NCBI RefSeq assembly: GCF_000374445.1 | Contig: NZ_KB894404.1 | Coordinates: 124,001-188,000 of the forward strand | Reading direction: 5' to 3' | DNA: 64,000 nucleotides | Source: Actinokineospora enzanensis DSM 44649 | GTDB taxonomy: Bacteria > Actinomycetota > Actinomycetes > Mycobacteriales > Pseudonocardiaceae | Part shown: piece by piece, positions 53,159-60,752 of the stretch | Position numbering within the stretch: the first letter of the stretch is position 1 | Layout of the letters: every line of letters begins with the position of its first letter | Notes under the pieces: model-generated | Told to the model about the DNA's origin: nothing | What the model saw: the letters and a program-made list of their open reading frames with translations, nothing else | The model's database searches: none | Translations under genes and position numbers: made by a program

Positions 53159-53481
53159 GCCCAGGACCATGGGAAATCTTGATCATCGCGGTGGTGGTCG
53201 TGCTGCTGTTCGGGGCGCGCAAGATGCCTACGATGGCGCGGTCTCTCGGGCAGTCGATGCGCATCCTGAAGGCCGAGACCAAGGGCATGCGCGCGGACGG
53301 CTCCGATGAGGAACAGCCCGCCGCGAAGCCCGCGGAGGCGCTGCCCGCCGCCGCCAAGCCCGCCGAGGCGTTGCCCGCCGCCAAGCCGGAGCAGACCCCG
53401 GAGCAGATTCGCCAGGAGATCGACGCCCTGCAGCGCAAGCTCAACGAGTCGCAGACCCAGGCGCAGAAGAACGCGGGCTGA
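53155..53481 (+). CDS. tatA: Sec-independent protein translocase TatA
   Basis: This 108-residue protein forms the Tat translocation pore. It has a short N-terminal membrane helix (WEILIIAVVVVLLFGARKMP), the conserved FG hinge and an amphipathic helix (TMARSLGQSMRILKAETKGM). The tail is acidic and Ala/Pro-rich, with a duplicated AAKPAEALPA-like unit, and ends in a Gln-rich helix. The GTG at 53155 is preferred to the ATG at 53149 because AGGAGG lies exactly 6 nt before it. tatC follows after 17 nt. Confidence 0.94.
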   Translation: MSPGPWEILIIAVVVVLLFGARKMPTMARSLGQSMRILKAETKGMRADGSDEEQPAAKPAEALPAAAKPAEALPAAKPEQTPEQIRQEIDALQRKLNESQTQAQKNAG

Positions 53482-53498
53482 GAGGACCGGTCCCCACG

Positions 53499-54533
53499 GT
53501 GGCGAGCAACGACTCGTCCAGCCGGTCGTCTCCTCGCCGCGACAGGCGGAAGCTGCGCAGCCGTAGGCACAATCCCGAGGGCGCCATGTCCCTGCGGGAG
53601 CATCTCTACGACCTGCGCAGCCGGATCGGCTGGGCCATTCTCTTCATCCTGATCGGCAGCGTGTTCGGTTTCGTCTGGTACCAGGTCGACCTCGGTCCCA
53701 TCCCGTCGTTGGGCCAGATCCTGCTGAAACCCTACTGCGCGCTCGGCCCGGATGTGCGGTTCTCACCGAACGGCAAGTGTCAGCTGTTGCAGACCCAGCC
53801 GTTCGAGGCCTTCATGGTCAACTTCAAGGTGGGCGTCGGCGCGGGCATGGTGGTGAGCGCGCCGCTGTGGCTCTACCAGCTGTGGGCGTTCATCACGCCG
53901 GGGCTTTACCACAAGGAGCGCAAGTTCGCGGGCATCTTCGTGTTCTGCGCGTCGTTCCTGTTCGTCCTGGGTGGTGTGCTGGCCTTCTTCGTGATCCCGC
54001 AGGGGCTCGCGGTGCTGGTCAGCTTCGGCAGCGACACCTTCATCACCGCGCTGAACGCCACCTCGTACATCTCGTTCGTGCTGGTCATGCTGCTGGTCTT
54101 CGGGGTCAGCTTCGAGGTGCCGCTGCTGATCGTGATGCTCAACCGGGTCGGGGTGCTCAGCTACGCGAACCTGAGCCGGTGGCGGCGCGGGATCATCTTC
54201 GGCGTCTTCGTCTTCGCCGCGTTCGCCACGCCGGGCACCGACCCGGTGTCCATGGTGGCGCTGGCGGTGGCCATGACGGTGCTGGTGGAGTTCGCGATCC
54301 AGGTCTCCAGGGTGCACGACAAGCGCAAGGCCCGGCGGCTGGACGCGGACGACCCGGCGGCGGGTCTCTCGGATGACGAGGCGACGCCGTTGAACTATCG
54401 TCCCGAGCCGGTCGACCAGTCCACCTTGCCCACCGAGCCGCAGCCGAGCGCGACCACGAACGCGTCCAGTACCGCGTCGGGTCCCGGCACTGCGGACCAG
54501 GGCAAGAGCGGCGGGTACGACGACGTGACCTGA
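53499..54533 (+). CDS. tatC: Sec-independent protein translocase TatC
   Basis: This 344-residue protein is the twin-arginine signal receptor. After a basic N-terminus (RRDRRKLRSRRHNPEGAMSL) comes the conserved LREHLYDLRSRIGWAI start of helix 1, then six membrane helices with QPFEAFMVNFKVG and APLWLYQLWAFITPGLY in the usual places. FGVSFEVPLLIVMLNRVGVL and FVFAAFATPGTDPVSM lie in the last two. A 75-residue disordered acidic tail follows. The GTG at 53499 and short gap to tatA indicate an operon ended by a hairpin. Confidence 0.96.
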   Translation: MASNDSSSRSSPRRDRRKLRSRRHNPEGAMSLREHLYDLRSRIGWAILFILIGSVFGFVWYQVDLGPIPSLGQILLKPYCALGPDVRFSPNGKCQLLQTQPFEAFMVNFKVGVGAGMVVSAPLWLYQLWAFITPGLYHKERKFAGIFVFCASFLFVLGGVLAFFVIPQGLAVLVSFGSDTFITALNATSYISFVLVMLLVFGVSFEVPLLIVMLNRVGVLSYANLSRWRRGIIFGVFVFAAFATPGTDPVSMVALAVAMTVLVEFAIQVSRVHDKRKARRLDADDPAAGLSDDEATPLNYRPEPVDQSTLPTEPQPSATTNASSTASGPGTADQGKSGGYDDVT

Positions 54534-54540
54534 TCCCTGT

Positions 54541-54575
54541 TCGGCACGGGCCGGTCCGGAACCGGTTCGTGCCGA
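54541..54575 (+). terminator. Hairpin after tatC
   Basis: TCGGCACG (54541-54548) pairs with CGTGCCGA (54568-54575), with an inner CCGGT/ACCGG stem. It lies 7 bp past the tatC stop. Confidence 0.65.
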
Positions 54576-54594
54576 GCGGGGAGTCGGTGGTCGC

Positions 54595-55476
54595 ATGCGG
54601 GTGGCGTTGGCGGTTCATCCCGGTTCCGGGCACGGCGCGGCCGCGCGCGTGCTGGACGAGGTGTCGGCGCGGATCCGGCCGGTGGTGGACGACCTGCGGG
54701 TGGTCTCGGCGCACACGGTCGAGGACTCGCGCGCGTTGATGACGCGGGCCCGGGACACCGGGCTCGATCTCCTGGTGGTGCTCGGCGGTGACGGTGCCGT
54801 CCACCAGGGTGTGCAGTTCTGTGCCGACCACGACGTGCCGTTGGCGATCGTGCCCGCGGGCACGGGCAACGACCTGGCGCGGGCGCTCGGCTCGCCGATG
54901 ACCCCGCTGGCGGCGGCCGACGCGGTGGCCGCGGCGATCGTCGCGGACCGGCGCAGGCGGATCGACCTGGGCAGGCTGTCGGGTGGGCCCTGGTTCGGCA
55001 GCGTCCTGTGCGCGGGGTTCGACTCGGCGGTCAACGAGCGGGTCAACCGGATGCGCTGGCCGCACGGTCGCAGGCGCTATGACCTGGCGATCGTCGCCGA
55101 GCTCGCGGCGCTGCGGTCGCGTGAGCTGGTGGTGGAGACCGACACCGAGCGTCTGGAGCTGGACGCCACCATGATCGCGATCGGCAACACCGGGTGCTAC
55201 GGCGGCGGCATCCCGGTCTGCCCGGACGCGGACCCGGCCGACGGGCTGTTCGACCTGACCGTGGTGCGCCGCGCAAGCAGGCTGGACCTGCTGCGGATCC
55301 TGCCCAGGCTGCGCACCGGCAACCACGTGGCCCACCCGTTCGTGAGCACCGTGCGGGCACGCAGCGTGTCGTTGACCCCGGCCAACGGCTGGGTCGCCTA
55401 CGCCGACGGCGAACGGCTGGGGCCGCTGCCGGTCGAGGTGGACTGCGTGCCGGGCGCGCTGACAGTGCTCGGCTGA
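54595..55476 (+). CDS. Diacylglycerol kinase-family lipid kinase
   Basis: This 293-residue soluble or peripheral enzyme phosphorylates a lipid such as diacylglycerol. It opens with ALAVHPGSGHG (conserved Asn replaced by His). The nucleotide loop is VVLGGDGAVHQG, and IVPAGTGNDLARALG is the signature that follows. GNTGCYGGGIPVCPDADPAD and a late YADGE, the usual catalytic-region aspartate, support activity. It is the second lipid kinase in the window, the other being the PAP2 fusion at 46340. In mycobacteria a related gene occupies the same place next to tatC and helY. Confidence 0.88.
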   Translation: MRVALAVHPGSGHGAAARVLDEVSARIRPVVDDLRVVSAHTVEDSRALMTRARDTGLDLLVVLGGDGAVHQGVQFCADHDVPLAIVPAGTGNDLARALGSPMTPLAAADAVAAAIVADRRRRIDLGRLSGGPWFGSVLCAGFDSAVNERVNRMRWPHGRRRYDLAIVAELAALRSRELVVETDTERLELDATMIAIGNTGCYGGGIPVCPDADPADGLFDLTVVRRASRLDLLRILPRLRTGNHVAHPFVSTVRARSVSLTPANGWVAYADGERLGPLPVEVDCVPGALTVLG

Positions 55477-55504
55477 TCATCCCGGCTGGTATGTCGCAGG
55501 ACGG

Positions 55505-55527
55505 ACGTCGGTGTCATGTGGAAGTCT
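55505..55527 (+). promoter_or_regulatory. Possible PafBC-like promoter of helY
   Basis: ACGTCGGTG (55505-55513), 8 nt, AAGTCT (55522-55527), then 6 nt to the helY GTG. Core sequence and both spacings fit the PafBC-type leaderless layout. The -10 starts with A instead of T, so the match is imperfect. Confidence 0.4.
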
Positions 55528-55533
55528 TGATGT

Positions 55534-58323
55534 GTGTCCGCAGGCTCCTCCAGAACTCCCGCGTCGCGCACACCGGCCGAGGCCTACTCCGCCTCCCGGA
55601 AGCGGTCGACCAGTCCCAAGCTGGCGGAGTTCACCGGTCAACTGTCCTTCGAGCTCGACCCGTTCCAGGAACGGGCCTGCGCGGCCCTGGAGGAGGGGCA
55701 CGGCGTGCTGGTCTGCGCGCCGACCGGCGCGGGCAAGACCGTGGTCGGCGAGTTCGCCGTGCACCTCGCGCTCGGCGAGGGCCGCAAGTGCTTCTACACC
55801 ACGCCGATCAAGGCGCTGTCCAACCAGAAGTTCGCCGACCTGACCGCCCGGTACGGGCCGAAGTCGGTCGGCCTGCTCACCGGCGACAGCTCGGTCAACG
55901 GCAACGCGCCGATCGTGGTGATGACCACCGAGGTGCTGCGCAACATGCTCTACGCCGAGTCCTCGGCACTCGACGGGCTCGGCTACGTGGTGATGGACGA
56001 GGTGCACTACCTGGCCGACCGGTTCCGCGGCGCGGTGTGGGAGGAGGTGATCCTGCACCTGCCCGAGTGGGTGAACCTGGTGAGCCTCTCGGCCACGGTG
56101 AGCAACGCCGAGGAGTTCGGCGAGTGGCTGGTCGAGGTGCGCGGCGACACCACGATCGTGGTGGACGAGCACCGGCCGGTGCCGCTGTGGCAGCACATGC
56201 TGGTCGGCGGTCGGATGCTGGATCTGTTCGCGGGCGAGGGCGAGGACGGCGAGACCCGGATCAACCCGCAGCTGGTGCGCCGCACCGAGGAGGTCGGCCG
56301 GGTGCACGCGCCCTGGCACAACCCGCGTGCACGGGGCGGCCGGGAGCGGGAACGCTCGCGCGGGCCGCGGTTCCGGCCGCCGAGCCGGGTGGAGGTCGTC
56401 GAACGGCTGGACAGCGCGGGCCTGCTGCCCTCGATCGTGTTCGTGTTCTCCCGGGCGGGCTGCCAGGCCGCGGTTACCCAGTGCGTGCGGTCCGGGCTGC
56501 GGCTCAACTCCGAGGACGAGGTCGCCGAGGTGCGCCGGATCGTCGACTCCAAGACCCGCGACCTGCCCGACGCCGACCTGACCGTGCTGGGCTTCTGGGA
56601 GTGGCGGGACGCGCTGGAGCGCGGGTTCGCCGGGCACCACGCCGGGCTGCTGCCCGCGTTCAAGGAGACCGTGGAGGAGCTGTTCGTCCGCGGTCTGGTG
56701 AAGGCGGTGTTCGCGACCGAGACGCTGGCGCTCGGCATCAACATGCCCGCCCGCACGGTCGTGCTGGAGCGGCTGGTCAAGTACAACGGCGAGGCGCACG
56801 TCGAGCTGACGCCGGGGGAGTACACCCAGCTCACCGGCCGGGCAGGGCGGCGCGGCATCGACGTGGAGGGCCACGCCGTCGTGGTGTGGCAGCCGGGGGT
56901 GGACCCCAAGCAGGTCGCAGGCCTGGCCTCGACCCGCACCTACCCGCTGAAGTCGTCGTTCCGGCCGGGCTACAACATGGCGGTCAACCTGGTCGACCGG
57001 CTCGGCGCGCGGCAGGCGCGGGAGATCCTGGAGCAGTCGTTCGCCCAGTTCCAGGCCGACCGCTCGGTGGTCGGGGTGTCCCGGCGGCTGGAGCGCAACC
57101 GGGAGGCGCTGGCGGGCTACGCCGAGTCGATGACCTGTCACCTCGGCGACTTCGTCGAGTACGCGGACATGCGCAAGCGGATCTCGGAGCGGGAGAAGGC
57201 GCTGTCCCGGCAGAACAGCGCGGCGCGGCGGGCCGAGGCGGCGCACTCGCTGGAGCAGCTGCGCAAGGGCGACGTGATCGCGGTGCCCGCCGGGCGGCGG
57301 TCCGGGCTGGCGGTGGTGATCGACCCGGGGCTGGACCCGATGGGCGAGCCGCGGCCGCTGGTGGTGACCGAGGACCGGTGGGCGGGTCGGCTGTCGGTGT
57401 CGGACTTCCCGGCGCCGGTGGCCCCGCTGGGCCGGGTGCGGCTGCCCAAGCAGGTCGACATCCGCTCGCCGAAGTCCCGCCGGGACCTGGCCGCCACGCT
57501 GCGGGCCACCGGCATCGAGCCGCCGGAGCGGCAGCGCAAGCGGTCCGGCTCGGACGACGACGCCGAGCTGGCGGCGCTGCGCCGGGCCATGCGCGCGCAC
57601 CCGTGCCACGGCTGCCAGGACCGGGAGGCGCACGCCCGCTGGGCCGAGCGCCACCACCGGCTGGTCGCCGAGACCGAGGCGATGGAGCGCAAGGTCGCGG
57701 CCACCACGCACTCGCTGGCGCGGGCCTTCGACCGGATCAGGGCGCTGTTGGCCGAGCGCGGCTACCTGGCGCCGGGCACCGGGGAGCGGGCGGGCGAGCA
57801 GGTGGTGACCGAGCACGGGCGCAGGCTGGCCCGGCTCTACAGCGAGTCCGACCTGTTGGCCGCGGAGTGCCTGCGGCACGGGGTGTGGGACGGGCTGGGC
57901 CCGGCCGAGCTGGCCGCGGTGGTCTCGGCGCTGGTATACGAGGCGCGGCGGGACGGCACGATGGAGGCCAGGGTGCCCGGCGGCGCGGTGAGCGACGCGC
58001 TGACCGCGACCGCGCGGCTGTGGGCGGAGCTGGAGTCCGACGAGCGCCACCACCGGCTGGAGCGGACCCGGCAGCCGGACGCGGGGTTCGCCTGGACGGT
58101 CTACCGGTGGGTGCGCGGCGAGTCGCTGGAGAAGGTGATCACGGCGGCGGACTCGGCCGGGCAGGAGCTGTCGGCAGGCGACTTCGTGCGCTGGTGCAGA
58201 CAGGTGATCGACCTGCTCGACCAGATCAGGGACGTGGTCGGGCCCGGCGAGCCGGTGGGCAAGGCGGCCGCGGAGGCGGTCCGGGGGATCCGCCGCGGCG
58301 TGGTGGCGCTGGCCTCCGCCTGA
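55534..58323 (+). CDS. helY: Ski2/Mtr4-like DEAD/DEAH helicase HelY
   Basis: This 929-residue superfamily 2 helicase shows motif I CAPTGAGKTVVGEF, motif II VMDEVHYLADRFRG (DEVH), motif III SLSATVSN and motif VI QLTGRAGRRGID. The RGLVKAVFATETLALGINMP segment is motif V. A long C-terminal region carries the arch-like insertion and ratchet/winged-helix parts common to Ski2, Mtr4 and HelY proteins. It probably remodels RNA with an RNA-degradation machine. The GTG at 55534 seems leaderless. It follows the lipid kinase as in mycobacteria. Confidence 0.93.
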   Translation: MSAGSSRTPASRTPAEAYSASRKRSTSPKLAEFTGQLSFELDPFQERACAALEEGHGVLVCAPTGAGKTVVGEFAVHLALGEGRKCFYTTPIKALSNQKFADLTARYGPKSVGLLTGDSSVNGNAPIVVMTTEVLRNMLYAESSALDGLGYVVMDEVHYLADRFRGAVWEEVILHLPEWVNLVSLSATVSNAEEFGEWLVEVRGDTTIVVDEHRPVPLWQHMLVGGRMLDLFAGEGEDGETRINPQLVRRTEEVGRVHAPWHNPRARGGRERERSRGPRFRPPSRVEVVERLDSAGLLPSIVFVFSRAGCQAAVTQCVRSGLRLNSEDEVAEVRRIVDSKTRDLPDADLTVLGFWEWRDALERGFAGHHAGLLPAFKETVEELFVRGLVKAVFATETLALGINMPARTVVLERLVKYNGEAHVELTPGEYTQLTGRAGRRGIDVEGHAVVVWQPGVDPKQVAGLASTRTYPLKSSFRPGYNMAVNLVDRLGARQAREILEQSFAQFQADRSVVGVSRRLERNREALAGYAESMTCHLGDFVEYADMRKRISEREKALSRQNSAARRAEAAHSLEQLRKGDVIAVPAGRRSGLAVVIDPGLDPMGEPRPLVVTEDRWAGRLSVSDFPAPVAPLGRVRLPKQVDIRSPKSRRDLAATLRATGIEPPERQRKRSGSDDDAELAALRRAMRAHPCHGCQDREAHARWAERHHRLVAETEAMERKVAATTHSLARAFDRIRALLAERGYLAPGTGERAGEQVVTEHGRRLARLYSESDLLAAECLRHGVWDGLGPAELAAVVSALVYEARRDGTMEARVPGGAVSDALTATARLWAELESDERHHRLERTRQPDAGFAWTVYRWVRGESLEKVITAADSAGQELSAGDFVRWCRQVIDLLDQIRDVVGPGEPVGKAAAEAVRGIRRGVVALASA

Positions 58324-58499
58324 CCGGCGCGCGCCGCCCGGCCGGTGGGGCGCGTGAGGGTGGTGTGAGCCCTGACGGGTGGGAATCCAACAGGTTGGAC
58401 ACGCCACCCGGGTTGGGTGTGGCCACGGCCGCCCGCTGTGGTTTGATCGCGCCCAAAGGTGTGCATGGCGGCGCTACCTCGATTCGGCGGAGGCGAGAG

Positions 58500-59264
58500 A
58501 TGAGCAGCCCCTACGGGCCGTCCGGTGGGCAGCCGGACCCACAGCAGCAGTGGGGCCAGCAGCCCTACGGACCGCCCGCGGGAACCCCGTCGGGCGGGTT
58601 CCCGGCCCAGGGCGAGCCGGGTGGTTATCCGGCGCAGGGCGGATACCCGGCGCAGGGTGGCCAGTACGGCCAGCCGCCCACGGGCACGCCCTCCGGTGGT
58701 TTCCCCGCCCAGGGCGGACAGTACGGCTATCCGCAGCAGCAGCCCCAGTACGGGCAGCCCGATCCGGCGCAGCAGCAGTACGGACAGCCCGGCTACGGCC
58801 AGCAGCCGCAGCCGACGCAGCAGTACCCGGGCGGTGAGTACGGCAACTGGGGCCAGCCCGGCCAGCAGCAGGCCCAGTACGGGCAGCAGCAGTACCAGCA
58901 GCCGGGCGCCTACCCCGGTTCCGGGTCGCCGGAGAAGAAGGGCGGCAGCACCTGGATCTGGATCACCGTGGTGGTGGTCGTGCTCGTCGCGGGCGCGGTG
59001 GCGGTGCTCGGCTTCATCACGCCGGGCTTCTTCAACCACAAGGTCTTCGACACCAACGCGGTGCAGAAGGGCGTGCAGGGCATCCTGACCGACAAGTACA
59101 GCATCGACAACGTCGAGTCGGTCACCTGCCCGACCGGGCAGCAGGTCAAGAAGGACGCGCAGTTCACCTGCACGGTGAAGATCGGCGGCGAGGACAAGAC
59201 GGTGCACATCACCGTCCGCGACGACAACGGCCAGTACGAGGTCGCGCCGCCCACCGACAACTGA
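58500..59264 (+). CDS. Gln/Pro/Gly/Tyr-rich membrane protein with DUF4333 domain
   Basis: This 254-residue protein has an N-terminal low-complexity region of about 140 residues (QYGQP, GYPAQGG and TPSGGFPAQG repeats). One membrane helix (WIWITVVVVVLVAGAVAVLG) and a 75-residue C-terminal DUF4333-like domain follow, with a cysteine pair at VTCPTG and FTCTVK. The domain fold resembles a cystatin-like carrier and is predicted outside the cell. It shares the low-complexity architecture with the three genes at 33478-35990. GGAGG precedes the ATG at 58500. Confidence 0.82.
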   Translation: MSSPYGPSGGQPDPQQQWGQQPYGPPAGTPSGGFPAQGEPGGYPAQGGYPAQGGQYGQPPTGTPSGGFPAQGGQYGYPQQQPQYGQPDPAQQQYGQPGYGQQPQPTQQYPGGEYGNWGQPGQQQAQYGQQQYQQPGAYPGSGSPEKKGGSTWIWITVVVVVLVAGAVAVLGFITPGFFNHKVFDTNAVQKGVQGILTDKYSIDNVESVTCPTGQQVKKDAQFTCTVKIGGEDKTVHITVRDDNGQYEVAPPTDN

Positions 59265-59296
59265 CGTACCGGCAGGCACACCGGACTACCGCCCAG

Positions 59297-59328
59297 GGGC
59301 GCGCGCACCGTATTCGGTTCGCGCGCCC
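59297..59328 (+). terminator. Hairpin after the DUF4333 gene
   Basis: GGGCGCGCG (59297-59305) and CGCGCGCCC (59320-59328) form a perfect 9-bp stem with a 14-nt loop, 33 bp past the stop. Confidence 0.65.
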
Positions 59329-59348
59329 TCGGTGTCTGCGGGCATGAT
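59329..59348 (+). promoter_or_regulatory. Leaderless promoter of the Eis-like gene
   Basis: CATGAT (59343-59348) ends 7 nt before the GTG at 59356. TCGGTG lies 8 nt upstream of it (59329-59334), recalling the PafBC motif at six positions; the match is weak and may be chance. Confidence 0.35.
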
Positions 59349-59355
59349 CGCCGGG

Positions 59356-60576
59356 GTGAGCGACATCGAGGTACGCCAGGTCCGGGAGTCCGAGCACCGC
59401 GCCACGATCGAGCTGTTCGGCCAGGCCATACATCGCCCGCCGTTGACCGACGCGGTGTGGGCGGGGGTCGCGGGCTCGTTCGAGCAGGGGCGCACGCTCG
59501 GCGCGTTCGCCGGTGGGCGGATGGTGGGCACAGCGTTGGCGTGGTCGTCGGATCTCGTGGTGCCGGGCGGTCGGCGGGTGCCGATGGCGGCGGTGACCCG
59601 GGTCGCGGTGCGCACGGACTTCCGGCGGCGCGGCACGTTGCGGGAGCTGATGCGCGCGCAGCTGGCGGACTTCGCCGCGCGCGGTGAGCCGCTGGCCGCG
59701 TTGCGCGCGTCGGAGCCGGGGATCTACGGCCGGTTCGGCTACGGCGAGGCGACCCGGACGGCGACGTTGACCTTGCGGAGCGCGGATGTGGCGCTGCGGC
59801 CCGAGGTGCCCGACGAGGGCGAGGTGCGGCTGCTGGACTCGGCGCCGTTGGCGGCGGCCCTGGAGATCTCCCCGCTGCTGTCGGACATCCACGCGCGGGT
59901 GGGGCGCGGCCGGGTGGGGACGATCGCGCGGCCCGCCGAGTGGTGGCCGACGAGCTACGACGTGATGTACCGGCTGGGGGAGGGCCTGTCCGTCGCGGTG
60001 CACCGGGGGTCGGGCGGGGACGACGGGTTCGTCGCCTACCGCGTGACGCGGCCGGGCCATGGGCACGAGTCGGTGCTGGAGGTCCAGGACCTGGTGGCGG
60101 CCACACCCGCGGTCGCGGCCGCGCTGTGGCGGTTCGTGCTGGGCGTCGACCTGGTGGACACGGTGCGGGCGCTGTTCCGGCCGGTGGACGAGCCGGTCGC
60201 GGCGATGCTGGTGGACCCGCGCGCGGTGACGAAGGCGGTGACACACGGCGACCTGTGGGTGCGCCTGGTGGATGTGCCCGCGGCGTTGGCGGCGCGGTGC
60301 TACGGCGCGGGTTCGGTCGTGGTGGAGGTCGAGGACGCGTTCCTGCCCGGCAATTCCGGTCGCTACCGGGTCGGCGCGGACGGCGCGGTGCGCACCGGGG
60401 ACGCGCCGGAGCTGGCAATGGACGTGGACGTACTGGGGATGCTGTACCTGGGTGGATGGGCGCCGAGCGTGCTGGCGGGGATCGGGCGGGTGCGTGAGCT
60501 CGTTCCGGGCGCGGCGGAACGGGCGGACACGGTCTTCACCGTGCCCGTGAAGCCCTGGTCGGGCACACGGTACTGA
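59356..60576 (+). CDS. eis: Eis-family GNAT N-acetyltransferase
   Basis: This 406-residue protein matches the Eis architecture: an N-terminal GNAT domain, a second GNAT-like domain and a C-terminal SCP2-like domain. The acetyl-CoA loop is in VTRVAVRTDFRRRGTLRELM (R-R-x-G-x-L type), and EPGIYGRFGYGEAT is the typical following block. DVMYRLGEGLSVAVHRGSGG leads into the second domain. The C-terminus ends in ...KPWSGTRY; the C-terminal carboxylate reaches the active site in Eis. Eis enzymes acetylate lysines or aminoglycosides at several positions. The GTG at 59356 is placed by the -10 and matches the family length of about 400. Confidence 0.88.
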   Translation: MSDIEVRQVRESEHRATIELFGQAIHRPPLTDAVWAGVAGSFEQGRTLGAFAGGRMVGTALAWSSDLVVPGGRRVPMAAVTRVAVRTDFRRRGTLRELMRAQLADFAARGEPLAALRASEPGIYGRFGYGEATRTATLTLRSADVALRPEVPDEGEVRLLDSAPLAAALEISPLLSDIHARVGRGRVGTIARPAEWWPTSYDVMYRLGEGLSVAVHRGSGGDDGFVAYRVTRPGHGHESVLEVQDLVAATPAVAAALWRFVLGVDLVDTVRALFRPVDEPVAAMLVDPRAVTKAVTHGDLWVRLVDVPAALAARCYGAGSVVVEVEDAFLPGNSGRYRVGADGAVRTGDAPELAMDVDVLGMLYLGGWAPSVLAGIGRVRELVPGAAERADTVFTVPVKPWSGTRY

Positions 60577-60591
60577 GTCTCCGCAAGCGCC

Positions 60592-60605
60592 GATCGGGCC
60601 CGATC
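60592..60605. repeat. Perfect 14-bp palindrome GATCGGGCCCGATC
   Basis: This palindrome lies 16 bp past the Eis-like stop in the 176-bp gap before the secreted protease gene. It may be a compact terminator or a protein-binding site; the loopless symmetry favours binding. TAGTCT (60718-60723) further right is a -10 candidate for the protease. Confidence 0.4.
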
Positions 60606-60752
60606 ACGGGTGCGGGACGGAGCAGCGCGCGCGACCGTTCGAGTGCTCGACCGTTGCGGCGCAGGGCATCCGGGGTAATCGTGGCCGGAATCCGCGTGGT
60701 GACCGGCTGTCGTCCCTAGTCTCTGCTCGTTCACACGAGCGGAGGGGATCCG

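Noticed and set aside
55477-58407. A 976-codon minus-strand frame opposite helY
   Set aside because: It lies antisense to a complete helicase and has the biased composition of a shadow frame with no motifs.
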